In this document: in pieces, positions 1-11,295 of the stretch | How the letters are laid out: every line of letters starts with the position of its first letter | Position numbering within the stretch: position 1 is the first letter of the stretch | Program-made: the position numbers and the translations under genes | Assembly (NCBI GenBank): GCA_003971905.1 | Contig: RSEE01000029.1 | Location: forward strand, 62,001 to 126,000 | Length of the DNA: 64,000 nucleotides | Direction: 5' to 3' | Source of the DNA: Moniliella sp. 'wahieum' | Taxonomy: Eukaryota; Basidiomycota; Moniliellomycetes; Moniliellales; Moniliellaceae | The notes under the pieces: generated by a model | The model's database searches: none | Seen by the model: the letters and a program-made list of their open reading frames with translations, nothing else | What the model was told of the DNA's origin: nothing

Positions 1-753
1 TTCGACGATTTGTACCCGCTGAACGTGAAATGAAATGGCCCTACTCCAGATTCCTTCCATATCCAGATCCCTCCCATATCCTTAGACTTGCATTTCCTAT
101 CCGATGTGCTTTGTGAGTTCTCCTCGCTCGCTTGTCCATCAAATTGTTCAGAGGCACCCCCTCGCCCGTAGGAACATGAAGGCATCCTGTTTTCCTAAGG
201 CCCAGCTACTGCAACAGATGGGCACGCGCGCCTGATGCGCGCCCTGCCACTTCTCAGGAGGACGGAGAGGTGCACTGCCCACACAGATCCACAGGGGCCT
301 CTCGAGAGCGGGCGAATCAGTGGAGTGGGGAACTGGGGTTTGATCCCATCCAGGATCTCAGATCTCATCGTTCTAACGTTCAGCGTTCAGTGAGTGCAAA
401 GCGTTGAAGTTCAACACAAAGCGCCTTTGGTTTGCGATGGTGAGCCGATAAAGAACCTATCCGAGAGAGGCATCTCTTGGCAGCGACTCAGTACTCAGTT
501 GCTCATCCGAGTCACCACATGCATATCCATTCGTGCGTTGGTGATTGAGGGCGTGTTGCAGCCGGGTTGCGGGGGCGGGTATACTTTATCCCATCGATAT
601 CACTACAAGTAGTCACTCCTTCCGCATGATGCACCTAAGGCCGCCTCTCTGATAAGCTGATGGGCAGGAGCACTAATAACCGGCACTCGGGACTCGATAC
701 TCGATAAGGCCAGCAGCCCAAGAAAGGAAACTAGGAACCAGTAGTAGGAAGCT

Positions 754-797
754 GCGTTAGGCGTTACGCGTTACGCGTTACGCATTACGCGTTATGC
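754..797. repeat. Heptad palindrome array, ACGCGT type
   Basis: Short array of 7-bp period whose unit is the 6-bp palindrome ACGCGT plus a T spacer, with one degraded unit (ACGCATT). It lies in the stretch upstream of EF-1beta (1-2134), which otherwise holds no recognisable gene. It is one member of a window-wide class of arrays described in the findings. Confidence 0.7.
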
Positions 798-997
798 CCG
801 ACGCCTTAGGTGACTACAGCGTGGATGTGCACGCGCTCATGTGACATGTGATGGGACCCAGGGAGCCGTGGCATGGCAACAGAAGCATGCCAATGGGACC
901 CCCCCGACCCACCCGGTCCCACCCCGTCGCGGTGATATGGTGCATGGATGCAAACATCGGGGTCAGTCATTGCCTAAAGTCCCTGAGTCACTAGTCA

Positions 998-1125
998 TGA
1001 GTACTTAGTATTTAGTACTTAACGTACTGAGTACTGAGTACAGAGTCATGTGCATGTGAGTACGTACGTTGAGTACGTTGAGTACGTTGAGTACTCATGA
1101 ATACTGAGTCTGAGTACTGAGTGCA
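998..1125. repeat. AGTACT/GTACGTTGA iterated repeat
   Basis: Iterations of AGTACT spaced by one base (7-bp period), followed by a 9-bp-period stretch built on GTACGTTGA and then AGTACT again. Purely intergenic. No coding reading is credible through it. Confidence 0.65.
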
Positions 1126-2134
1126 TGAGCGTAGCCGGACTACGGGGACACAGGACCGTGGTGCGTGGGAGAGAGGACGTTGCCCATTGTGCGATACCGC
1201 GTTAGATCGTAGACCGTGAGCTTGATCCTGGACAGAGCGTCGACGGGGACGAGCGAGGAGGAAGGTGTGTTACGTGGAGCGTAACTTGCTCTGAGATCCC
1301 AGCCTCCAATCGGAGGCATTGTGGCTGAGGTGCAGGAGAGAACGCATCGTTCTCCCGCTTAGTTGGAGATGTGCGCTCACCGGTCCCTACAACCCGATGA
1401 TGGCCGAGCTGGCTGCTCAACGGCAAGTACTGACTGGCCCAGCAAAGCGACTGTGCTGGCCTCGTCGCGCTCGAGTACCTAGGTCCGCGTCCCGGGATGT
1501 CGATGAGCGATGAGATCTGAGAACTGCGAACTGGATGCCGAGGCGCGGCTGGGCCACAGGGGCGGCGTTGGTGCGGATGCGGAGGCTGGTGGGCGCCCTG
1601 CTGTGGGCACGGACCCCAGTTGGACGCTAGGCCACCCAGCCCACCATGCTCTTTTGTGCGCGGCTTGCGTGGACGGCGTGGTGCTGTGGATGAGATCTGA
1701 GATGGGACACGCGCCAAGGCACGCTCATCGGCATCCTGGGCCCAAGGGAGCATGTGGGTATGTTTGCTCCTGCGTTGCTGACGGGAACGATGAATGCTGG
1801 GTCACGGGCCGGGGTCACGGGAGCAGCCGTCACGTGCAGGGGTGGCCGCGGGCCACGTGGCCTGCGAAGAACCAGCGGATCTTCTGGGCCGCAGGCGCAG
1901 GCCCTGAGGCCCACGTCAGGCCGATCAGAGTCAGAGGCAGTCCACTCCCCCCCCCTCAGGCCTCACTGCCCCCCCGCCGCAGCGCGGAAACGAAGCGCGT
2001 GGAGGCGCTGAGGTAAGCACGCAAAAATTTATTCCGGCGCACCGCGCCAGTGTGTCCTCTTCCTTCCCGCCGCTGCGTTCGCCCCTGCCTTTTCTCTTCT
2101 CCACCACCGCCCCCTCCTGCTTGCCTCCCTCGCC

Positions 2135-3015
2135 ATGTCCCTCCCCGACTTCAGCAACGCCGCCGCCCTCGCTGGCCTCGAGAAGTTCCTCGCCGACAAG
2201 TCCTACGCTGGGTATGTCGCCCCCCTCCCCCCCCTCTGCCTGATGATCATAACGCTATGGTCCGTGTTTCCAAGCCCAGCGGCGTAAGACCCCGCGACTT
2301 TTTGCTGTGAAGACAACCACTTCTATGGCACTCTGACCCTTCCCATCCTCCCTTGCCTTGCCCCTCCCCTTCCCCATACTGACCTTCCTCTGTGTTGCCA
2401 GCGCTGAGCCCCCAGGCCGATGTTGCCACCTACGATGCTGTCGCCGCCGGTGTCTTTGCCCAGTACCCCCACGTTGCCCGCTGGTTCGCCCACGTCGCTT
2501 CGTACGAGGCTGAGCACCCGGCCCTGAAGGGCGACAAGGCTGCTGCCAAGGCTCTGGCCGCTGCGGGCGTTGCCGGTGGCGCTGCTGCTGCTGCCCCTGC
2601 CGCCGCCGCTGAGGAGGAGGACGACGACGACGTTGACCTCTTTGGCTCGGACGACGAGGAGGAGGACGCCGAGGCTGCCCGCGTCAAGGCGGAGCGTGTT
2701 GCCGAGTACGAGAAGAAGAAGGCTGCCAAGGGCCCCAAGGGCCCTGCCAAGTCGGTCGTTACCCTCGAGGTCAAGCCGTGGGACGACGAGACGCCCATGC
2801 CCGAGCTCGAGAAGACGGTGCGCTCGATTGAGATGGAGGGCCTTGTCTGGGGCTCGTCCAAGCTTGTCCCCGTCGGCTACGGTGTCAGCAAGCTGCAGAT
2901 CACCCTTGTCGTCGAGGACGACAAGGTCTCGCTGGAGGACCTCCAGGAGGCCATCGAGACCCAGGGCGAGGACTACGTCCAGTCGACCGACATTGCTGCC
3001 ATGCAGAAGCTTTAA
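2135..3015 (+). CDS. EFB1: Translation elongation factor 1-beta (eEF1B alpha, GDP/GTP exchange factor)
   Basis: Guanine-nucleotide exchange factor that reloads eEF1A with GTP during cytosolic translation. Start at 2135 is the first ATG after a CT-rich leader and opens [19 protein letters not shown], the usual N-terminal region. An intron with a GTATGT donor begins at 2212. Exon 2 carries [10 protein letters not shown], an alanine-rich linker, an acidic stretch around [11 protein letters not shown], and the full C-terminal exchange domain ([33 protein letters not shown], ending DIAAMQKL). Total about 228 residues, normal for the family. The splice junction is uncertain: the first AG (2400-2401) gives the wrong frame, whereas the AG at 2407-2408 joins in frame as SYAG-PQADV. 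A one-base error near the junction is the alternative. Identity is secure; the exon 2 start is not. Confidence 0.93.
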
Positions 3016-3656
3016 GTTTGCTGCCAGCCGCTGTATGTTCTCTCTCTGAAAACGTTTGAGCTGTGTCATGCTTGTCTCTTGATACGCTCACCGACTAGGG
3101 CTTTTCATATCTTTGTTTGCCATGCTGCAGTAGTTGAGTAGGATGGCAAACGCCTTGTTGTCACCCCGCGGCGAGAACCCTCGGCGGATCATGTGAGTGT
3201 GTTGCTGCAGTCAAGGGTAGTAGGTTTGTTGAGGGGATTGTCTATTGGGAGCTGTACGTCAGTTGCCAGCTAATCGCACACCCAGCGGGGTTGCCCATAT
3301 GTGAAGCTGTGCAGCAGCAGGTTTTTACAGGAGCCGTCCCTACCGTGGCCCAATTCCATTCGCCGGCTCTCGCGGTCACGGTAACTTTAAAGGGGAACGG
3401 AAACGCCGCAATATATACGGAATTGATTTCGCCTCTTTGGGCTCGATATTTGATTGAATGCGCCAGGGAATGGCGTGAATGACGGAAGCACCAGGGAGAA
3501 GGAGACAAACACATCAACGATACGGTACCGTGAATAGCTTCATAAGTTCCCACCCAGCGTTGGGCTCGACCTCTGTCCCATCGCGCGACACTTTAACGGG
3601 ACGGTTTGATCGCCAAGGGTTGCGAATGCCGTTGGTGCGCGTAAATGGAACATCCA

Positions 3657-5727
3657 TCACTGCAACCCACTCGATGGGGAATGGGGTCGGGGTCGGGTGG
3701 ACGCACCCGAAGACGACGCGTCCGACGATTGTCCCACCAAGATGGTTCCCGATGGGTCCCCTGGAAGTGACGTGTTGGTAGAAGGCGTCGATGGCGAGGA
3801 TGCGTTGTCGCGACCATCTGAACTCGACCCTTCAACACCACGAAGGGTGGGTCCCAACAACGACAAGGAGGTGGGCGCTACGATCGGATCGGCAGGCGGT
3901 TCTTGCTTCTCTGTCCGACCCGTTGCTTCGCCTTCTTCGCGGGGATGAATGGGCCCGGCCATACGTGCAACGCCAAAAAACCACCGGACGTAATGGCCGA
4001 CATGAACAGATAGACCGTTTCCGAGTTGCGATAGGCCTGGTCCAGATCGACTCGTTGTGCAGTAACGTTGACCACATCTTGGTGCGCACAGCATGTTTGA
4101 GCGTACTGAGATGATTCGACTTGAGGATAAAAAAGCGATAGCGTAACGCGGGATGACGAAGCAGACTTGAGGTAGTCTCTTGAAGCGACTCGGTGGACAC
4201 CTCGCCTTCTTCCCTTGACTCTGCGTGATTCGTCCGTCGACTTTGTCTCGTTCGCTTTGTCAGTGGGCCGAGATTCAATGTGCCGTTTCTTCTCTGGCAC
4301 GGCACTTTCAGCAACTTGGGGGCTCCTCATCTCCTTTTTCGTCATATTTTCCGCGCGTTTTTGGTATTCATGCACGTACCGAACATGCAGACCATGCCCG
4401 TGCTGTCCTCTAACACCCGCTTGCTGCTCCGAAGCTTTGGACCGTGCTTGCATGGTTAGTGGTGCTCGGTCAGTTGGATTGAGCTTCTTTTCCTTGTTGG
4501 ATAGGTGGGAGAACCATTCGAGTACATGCTTGAGTAACAGCTCTGACTCCCAGTTGACAAACGCGCACTTGGACCGCGGGATGACAAATACGCTCACAAT
4601 TCCATGGGGTGGTTCACAATGGTCTCGGGAGGAAGCACCATGTTCTCCTGGAAGAAGCGTATCACATCGGGCTCGGTAGTCTCCCTTGGTACGTTACCTA
4701 TCCACAGCACATGATCGCTGCGTTCGTGGGCGTGGCCTGTTTGAATGTACGACGAACAAAGTTGATCTGGGACATTTGGGCCCGACTAACCAGGTCGGCC
4801 ATCACGAGCAACGGAGGTCCTGGCAGGGTGGGGATAAAGGGCCTGCCTGCTCCTTGACCGTTCTCAACGGTTTCCGCTTCGCAGCGGCTACCTGCATATC
4901 TTGTTCCTCGGACGTGGAGCGAGCGGACTCGGCTTCGTCCTCTTCTTCTCTCTTCCTCTCACTGGACGAATCCGGCAACTTGTGCCCTGCCATTTTGTTG
5001 CCCAACGCACCCTCTGGCTCCCAGCCAGCATCGGGCTCATCCCTAGCGGTGACAAATACTTCGTTCCCGTGCGGAGGGCTAGTGTGCGCTGAGAACCTGA
5101 GAATTCCCCCCGGTTCCAGGTGGGGCGCCCCCCATTCGACTTGCCCCCGAGGAAGGAAGGACCAAGGATGGTGCCTTCTCCCCCAACCGGTGCCGAGTCT
5201 TGTGAGTTTCGGCGTGCATCCATTCTCCCCTGTGCATGTCTGGACGACGAGGAATGCCCATATGCGTTCCCCCATTGTGGGTGGGCAGCGATTCGCTCGA
5301 AGAACTCGTTGCCACCGAACGTACTTTCGGACGTGGGGGAAGCGACAATGCCCGCTGGACCTGTATGGTGCTAGAAACAGATGGTCAGGTAAAGGTTTAA
5401 GGGGATAGGCAAGTGGTACGACCAAATGAGACGTTCGTACCCGGTACGTAGGAAGTGACTTGGGACTACTTGAGCCTGTTGTTGACGAGGTGGCTTGCCC
5501 CGTGGTCAGATTGCTCACATGGGAACTCAAGCTTGAGGTGGAGCCCGAGCCCGAAGATACCAAGGGGGGTGGACCCGGTTGGGGTGGCGTTGATCGTTGC
5601 GCGTCATGCTTGTACCGAACGTGCCTGATGTTGGGCTTTGTGGAGAGGGAATATGGTGGGACAGAGTCAAGTTGCTGGAACAAGACGGGGCATCCCTACC
5701 AGGTGGAATCTCAGTTGATTGCTGCAT
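3657..5727 (-). CDS. RRM- and YTH-domain RNA-binding protein (putative m6A reader), frame-broken
   Basis: Reads on the minus strand through several frames. The likely start at 5727 opens MQQSTEIPPGRDAPSCSS, followed by a Ser/Thr-rich low-complexity N-terminus and an acidic Lys/Glu segment (SSSERKREEEDEAESARS). An RRM follows around 4725-4540, with RNP2-like HVLWIGNVPRETTEPDVIRF and RNP1-like SKCAFVNWESE. The C-terminus is a YTH domain: RYRFFILKSNHLSTLK, KMWSTLLHNES, then DQAYRNSETVYLFMSAITSG and FGVARMAGPI. These blocks fall in different frames. One break is a missing base near 4045; another sits in an A6 run at 3975-3980 (T6 on the coding strand) where seven would restore the frame. A third interrupts the RRM near 4605. 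YTH domains bind N6-methyladenosine or hexanucleotide motifs in RNA; an RRM before YTH is an arrangement I recall from fungi. Exact ends and any introns are uncertain. Confidence 0.72.
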
Positions 5728-8700
5728 GGTAACTGAGAGATGATGAACGGGTGACATGAGAACGTTGAACGTTGAATGATAGTGGTGGTTGGTAGTGAGA
5801 AAGGTGCACCGTGCACGTGAGTTATCAAGAAGCAGGAGAGACAAACGTGTATGAGGTACGAAGGAGTCAAATGGATACCGAATGTTAATGACTCCACACT
5901 CAGCGAAGATACCCTCCAGCTCTACAGAGGTCCGGACAGGAAATGTTCAAGTAGCACATGCGGGGCGGAGTTTCCTGGGCGCTCAGGATTACAGTATCAC
6001 CCTGTTCCACCGTAGTGGAAGATGTGAGATACGAGATTGGATGGAATACCTCGTACAAGTGTAGAGTGCGCCGTTATGCAAAATGGATCCGAGCTTGCGA
6101 CTCTTGATGGCTATAGTGTTCCAATGAAGGACATCTGCAGACATGTCGTGAGCTCCATCAATACCATCCCCATGTCGGGGAGGGTGAAAGAGAGTAATAT
6201 ATATACTTCTGGTTCAAAATAAACCGTTCCAGAAAATCGGAGGCACAACGCATGTGCCTGTGGCGCGAGGCTCTGACCGTACAGTGAGCACCACTCTCAT
6301 CGGCTAAATGTTGTAGGCTATATATACTGGGCCAGGCTGTTGGCCCTGATTGATGGGCCCCGAGCAGTGTACCATGCACGTGAAGGCTCATAGGGCTCAC
6401 CATTGCGGTCATCAATAACTTCGGCAGAAGTGTGCACTTTCGGGTAATGACTATACTCTACTCTAGACAAAACAGAGACCAATGGGGTATCCACCACGCA
6501 CTATGCGTCATCGCTCATCGATCATCAAGCTCATCAAGCTTCAAGGCGTCCACAGCAACCCCAACTAGTAACGAGTACCTAGACACTTGTCCCAGTCACA
6601 ACACAATTTTCTCTCTGAAAAGTCTATTATACAGTGTTCTCTTTAGTCAGTTGGTGGTGATACTACTAGCACTGCTTGCAAGAAGTAGTGCCTGCTGGTC
6701 ACTATAATGCCAGACTACGGCACGGACGCGTGACGTACGTAACGCGTGCTCTCGCATGTGTACCTGTGTACCAGCACGCTCAGCTGAGCGCTCACATGCA
6801 CTCACACAAGTATCCACTACTCGCGCCACATCTGGTGAATGATTAATGACGGGGGTGCCAAAGGGTCCTGACCGGTCTGACCGACTTGAAGCTTGAAGCT
6901 TGAAGCTTGAAGCTTGACGAGCAAGGCTCTATTATATAACATCGCAGGTTACATGTTACAACAGTCAACACCGGTACAAAGGAAGCAGGAGAGAGCTAGG
7001 ACAATGTTGGTCGTTGAACGTTGGTGCGTGATGCACTATATCGGTTTGGTCGACATTTTCCCCACTTGTCATGAACGTCATGAAGCTTCAAGAGCTTGAA
7101 GCTTGATTATTACATTGTTGACTAGTGACTAGACATGTTTCATCGCAATAAAGCCCTACTTGTGTGCGAGCTGAGGGATTCTCCTTGTTCAGTTCGTTGA
7201 ACGTGGTGAAGCCGGTGAGGCCTGAGGCCTGAGGCCCTAAGGCCTTGCGAGGCTGCCGCATGCTCAATCAGATCTCAGATGTGTAGTTCTATAGAATTTG
7301 TCGGAACGGATCCCAATCGGTGGGTGTAGTAGCATCATACTCAACAGTGTAGAAAAGAAGTTTTATGTACCCACACATGTGTTGCAGCCTGCTGCGCGCG
7401 GCTCAAAAGAAGTTAATAACTGTAGTCAATAACTGAGTAACTAGTCACCACTACTAGAGGGATATACTAGTGACTGGCCAATACTCAGCATAGTATCCAA
7501 CTTAGCAGATCCAAGTTCCCCAGAGATCTAGTCATTATAAATACATGGCCACGGTGCCAAAAGGAGGTCTGCTGAGACTGCAGTGGCAAACGTCTTTAGG
7601 CCTTCTTATAGATCCCTCATACTTCCGAAATGGCATCATAACATGTGTCACGGGCGCGGCCGGGCTTGCCATATCCCGCCTTGCCCGTGACAACATGCAC
7701 AACCGGCGAGATTGAATAAAACAGTGCAAGAAGGGGGACGATACAGGCACTGCTTTTTCGACAAACGGTAAACGAACCAGTAAGCCATCCTGACTACGAT
7801 CTTTGTGGAAGTAGCCTAGATCTCTTGATCTCTCACCGGCAATTCCCAGTTTTCTGTCTAATACCGTCAGTCGACGGGACTAAGCCGGGCCCACGGCATA
7901 ATTATGGACCGGTATAGTTTTAGTTTCGGCATCCATCCGTGGAGCCATGGAGCCTGTGAAGCGTGCTCAACTGTAGCCTATCTGACATTCTGCTCTCCGC
8001 GCCCGTGTCGGTCATGTTATTGTTGTGACGTGGGAGTGACGCGAAGACTATCCGGCAAAACTTCCGCTTCGATGGCTCTCCCACAATCGTTTCAGGCCCC
8101 TTGCCCATTTCAGGCCCCTGGATGGTCCGTCTCCCCTCTCTTTTTCTCTGTTCAACGTTCAACGTTCAGACAGGGAAAAGACAGGTTTCTCAACGCCGGT
8201 AGGCTAGCTGTTAAACATACCGTCACAATTCCTCAGCTTTGGAAACGTTATATGCACTCCACAGAAAACAGAGAGTATCATGTACGGTATACGCTTTCCT
8301 ATTTATCTATGCATTAAGGAAACCAATGGCAGGAGCCGCAGAGGGACCTGACCTGCTTCCGACACTTGGATGTTTGGGTAGGCTAAGCTGATAACACAAA
8401 AGCCGGGTGTTAGTCGGATAGATGAAGAAGTGTGCCTCATATGTCCCCCCACCTCGTTTTGCAATGTTCTGTTGAATACCGTAGGTCTCACTGCTATCCC
8501 CGGAGCATTTACCCACTTGCTCGGTTGATAATATTGACGCGATTGACGGTTGAAGTTGAAAACGTTGAACGTTGACATGTTGACGGGTCCTCGATCACTT
8601 TGATCGACTGGATGACCCTGATCGTGTACGATCGACGCTCACCCGATCATTACTAGATCATTACTAGATGACTTCGATCAGTATAACATTTATCAATCAT

Positions 8701-9605
8701 CCTGAGTCAAGGCTAGTCAAAAAGGCTCTTCGGCCGGATTTTGGTTCTCAATCTCCCCATCAGAAAATTGCCAAACAACCCCACGGCCGTGGTGATGATC
8801 GACGATCGTCCCCTCTCTCAGATATGATCCTAGTAATGCTGCAATCCGTAACGGAGAAAAGCACTGGAGGATCACACAGGAGAAAAGGGAAAGGTAAACG
8901 GGGTCGGCTCGTGGGGGCGTTACTTGGCACTGTGCTTGATGCCATTGGGGATGGCGTAGGGGAGAGACAGCTCTCCCCCTTTTTGCTTTTGCCTTTCAGG
9001 GGTTATGTCTATATTGACTCTCTATCGAGACAGGGGAGGAACAACACATGTACTCGTTTGTCTGTAAACAGAAGATGTTACCTTCAACCGCCCCCCCCCA
9101 CACCCCCTTTCTTACAGCCGAATGGACCCACATGGGCTGTTGGGTGCTTTTTGGGACCGGCTGCTTTTCTCTTGATGCGAATTATTTTTCTTCTTTAGCG
9201 ACTCTGTCATCCTGGCATATTAGTAGTCTTACCACAGGGCCGGCGCATATACACACTGTTGCCAAGCTATAGCCTAAAGCTCGCCTTAAGTCATGAGCCT
9301 CACCTTCTGTGTGGTTCCGTCCAGATCCGCCGGCAGTGTTTATAGAGGCGTTTTTAATCGAAAACCGCCGGAGTGTGTCTCACACGCCGCATTGCGGGGC
9401 GCCCATCTGGCAGGCGGTGGTCTGTTTGGAGATGGACAGCAAATGAGACGGTGCCACCACCCTACTGTGGGAGAGGCCATGGAGCCAGCATAAACGAATG
9501 ATTTGACTTTCCCACGAGGCAATATAGAAGCATCAGAGTTAAATGGCGAGTGTCAAGTCGCAGCCGCCCCTGCCGTGGCTCCAACCCGAAATTCGTAGCT
9601 CCAAA
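5728..9605. other. Gene-poor spacer with heptad arrays
   Basis: I see no supportable gene here. It contains 7-bp-period palindromic arrays at 5761-5775 and 8150-8169 (AACGTT), 6885-6916 (AAGCTT), 7215-7244 (AGGCCT) and 8561-8575 (AACGTT). The open frames present are short and unlike any family I recognise. Confidence 0.6.
6885..6916. repeat. Heptad palindrome array, AAGCTT type
   Basis: Four and a half tandem copies of the 7-mer CTTGAAG, equivalent to AAGCTT plus a G spacer. The same word recurs at 26,402-26,418, 28,097-28,122, 35,336-35,358 and 63,571-63,587. Confidence 0.75.
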
Positions 9606-9702
9606 GGCAATGTGCCCGAGCGGTTAAGGGGATTGATTAGAACTCCAAATTCTAACCATCAATTAGGCTCTGCCTGCACAGGTTCGAATCCTGTCATTGT
9701 CG
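9606..9702 (+). tRNA. tRNA-Ser(AGA) with 15-nt intron
   Basis: Class II tRNA: acceptor GGCAATG pairs with CATTGTC, discriminator G, long variable arm AGGC/GCCT, T-loop TTCGAAT. Anticodon stem ATTGA (9632-9636) pairs with TCAAT (9659-9663). Anticodon AGA is at 9639-9641. The intron (9643-9657) contains TTCTAA, complementary to the anticodon-loop TTAGAA, as expected of eukaryotic pre-tRNA. A T-run follows as terminator. The mature sequence is identical to the inverted copy at 16,667-16,764. Confidence 0.93.
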
Positions 9703-9812
9703 TTTTATCTGTTTTTTTAAAATTTTTTTAAAATATTTGTTTGGGGAAAGATATCCTGTCACCAACTTGTAACACCAGGTGGAGCAATTCGCGGAAAAGG
9801 GTAGAGCTGGTC

Positions 9813-10065
9813 CAAGTGGCGATGAGACCTGGAGTCCTGATGGTTCTCGAGGGTGATGCAATCGCACTGGTGGTGGTGGTGGTCTAAGCCAACCAGCAAC
9901 GCCTACAGAGGAACAACAAGCAGCGTGTCGCCACCACACAGGGGCTAAGCTGCGGAACAGCCAAAACAAAACAAGACGGAGAGAAAACAATGGAATTCCC
10001 AGGCTTGAGGAGAAACTGAAGGGACATTGGCCAAAGCACGGGCCACCCGATGGCTCAACAAGTGG
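9813..10065. mobile_element. Dispersed repeat copy A with 7-bp flanking duplication
   Basis: A roughly 240-bp block (about 9820-10058) recurs in direct orientation at 13,133-13,386. Shared segments include CCTGGAGTC, CTCGAGGGTGAT, CAACCAGCAAC, CCTACAGAGGA and AAGCACGGGCCACCC. Copy A is bracketed by exact 7-bp direct repeats, CAAGTGG at 9813-9819 and at 10,059-10,065, which suggests insertion with target duplication. It has no coding capacity and no obvious terminal inverted repeats. It could be a small non-autonomous element or a solo remnant. Confidence 0.6.
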
Positions 10066-10097
10066 TCCAGCTCCTATCTGCCTGAAGGGAGGGGGGG

Positions 10098-10113
10098 TCT
10101 AGGGTTAGGGTTA
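10098..10113 (+). repeat. Short telomere-like repeat (TTAGGG)
   Basis: About two and a half units of TTAGGG, the telomere unit of many fungi, just outside the left end of the transposon. Further CCCTAA-like units lie at 14,475-14,516. Too short to be a functional telomere; chance cannot be excluded. Confidence 0.4.
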
Positions 10114-10150
10114 ACTATGTCTCTCATCGCGGGGATGAATCGAACTGGCT

Positions 10151-10157
10151 GTTGATG
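10151..10157 (+). repeat. Target-site duplication, left (GTTGATG)
   Basis: 7-bp direct repeat abutting the left terminal inverted repeat. The identical 7-mer abuts the right terminus at 15,128-15,134. Confidence 0.75.
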
Positions 10158-10224
10158 CTCACTGAGCCGAGGCTCCAGGTATTCCGCGGTAATTCCGAAC
10201 CCCTTCCGTGGTATTCCGTAGTAT
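10158..10224 (+). repeat. Left terminal inverted repeat
   Basis: 67 bp beginning CTCACTGAGCC and containing AGGCTCCAGGTATTCCGCGG. Pairs with the right copy at 15,062-15,127. Confidence 0.82.
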
Positions 10225-10400
10225 GTCGTGGTATGTCGTGGTATGTCGTGGTGAATCCGTGTCATTTCGTGGCCATCGGGTTCTTGATCTTTTTTCGTTC
10301 CGTGGTATGTTGTGGTGTTCCGTGGTATTCCGCGACATGTGGTGGTAGTCCGCGACATGTCGTGCCATGTCGCGGTATGTCGGAGTGTTCCGTGGTGGGT
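10190..10400 (+). repeat. Left subterminal array (CGTGGTATG motif)
   Basis: Degenerate tandem copies of a roughly 10-bp motif such as GTATGTCGTG and TTCCGTGGTA, abutting the left inverted repeat. Reading inward it resembles the inward reading of the right array (TTCCGTACC). Open frames across it are low-complexity artefacts. Confidence 0.7.
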
Positions 10401-10441
10401 TTTGCGAGGCGGCTAGAAATTCAAAAGAGTCAGGCTCAAAA

Positions 10442-10556
10442 ATCTCGACCTGGCAATCGGTAATCAAATTTCATTACTGCAATGAAATGTTGAGAAAGAG
10501 CAACACTTGCGAGCGTGCAAAAATTTCGACCTGGCAATCAAGTAATGAAATTTCAC
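10442..10556 (+). repeat. Pair of direct repeats (TCGACCTGGCAATC core)
   Basis: A block of about 35 bp containing TCGACCTGGCAATC and AAATTTCA occurs at 10,442-10,476 and again at 10,523-10,556. The word ACACTTGCGAGCGTGC between them (about 10,504-10,519) recurs near 10,787. Confidence 0.6.
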
Positions 10557-10760
10557 TAGAAGACCACCGGGCCTACGGCCCGGCCAGCTGGGGCTTCGCC
10601 CCAGCTTGGTGCTTGGTGCTTGCTCGCCACCGTAGCCACCGGCCCACCGTTCCACGCTGGAGGATTTTTATCACCCACAAGGAGACCACCGGGCCGACGC
10701 GAAGCCCCAGCTGGTGCTTGGTTGCCACCGTAGCCACCGTGGAACCTTCGCCACCTTAGC
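10549..10760 (+). repeat. Two-copy GC-rich repeat with perfect hairpins
   Basis: Starts at ACCACCGGGCC and repeats from about 10,682. The first copy contains two adjacent perfect hairpins: CCGGGCC/GGCCCGG around TAC-type loops (10,568-10,584) and AGCTGGGGC/GCCCCAGCT with a TTC loop (10,587-10,607). Both copies continue with a GCTTGG word and GCCACCGTAGCCACCG. Non-coding. Confidence 0.6.
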
Positions 10761-11295
10761 CACCGTTCCCCCTTCGCCAACACTGACACTTGCGAGCGTG
10801 CGACTTGGGAGCACACTCGGAAGAAGAATCGTTAGCCCGGCGTTGGGCTTGGAGAAAAAATGGTAGAGTGCAAAAGGGCAGCAGCACTCTCACTCAATCC
10901 TTTTCAAGGCTATTAAGAGCGCTTAGCACCTTATACACCTACAATAGCAGTCTTCTGCGTGTCTCTTTTGCACCTATGCCAACAGCTTCTGCTCGTGAGC
11001 CTTCGTCTTCGATCGATCCCAGTGCTTGATAGCTTCCAGTTCCACTGTGCATTTCTGATGCCGATCTCCATTTGATTTCCGTTTCGTTTCACCAACAAAA
11101 CAGTACCCAACAAAGGCAGCACGCATATTGTTTTGCCCTTCTCTTTTCCTCGGGAATAAAATGTACCTTGGCACACGCAACACTTATAGTGTTTTTTGTC
11201 AGACACCAAGTTCGGCACCCAATGGGTGAGGGTAAATCCAAACCTCCTCGTCAGAAACGTCGTCATCCGCTGCAATTCGTGCTAATGCATCGAAC

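Noticed and set aside
1-33. Possible 3' end of a plus-strand gene (FDDLYPLNVK then TGA)
   Set aside because: Only ten codons are visible before the window edge; not enough to call a gene or family.
1202-2016. Open frames of 168-183 codons upstream of EF-1beta on both strands
   Set aside because: No recognisable domain, high GC (stop-poor), mutually overlapping, and immediately adjacent to the 5' region of a highly expressed gene.
10074-10467. Open frames of about 100 codons on both strands with TTTYHGIPRNT-like repeats
   Set aside because: Same artefact: a short degenerate tandem motif in the left subterminal array.
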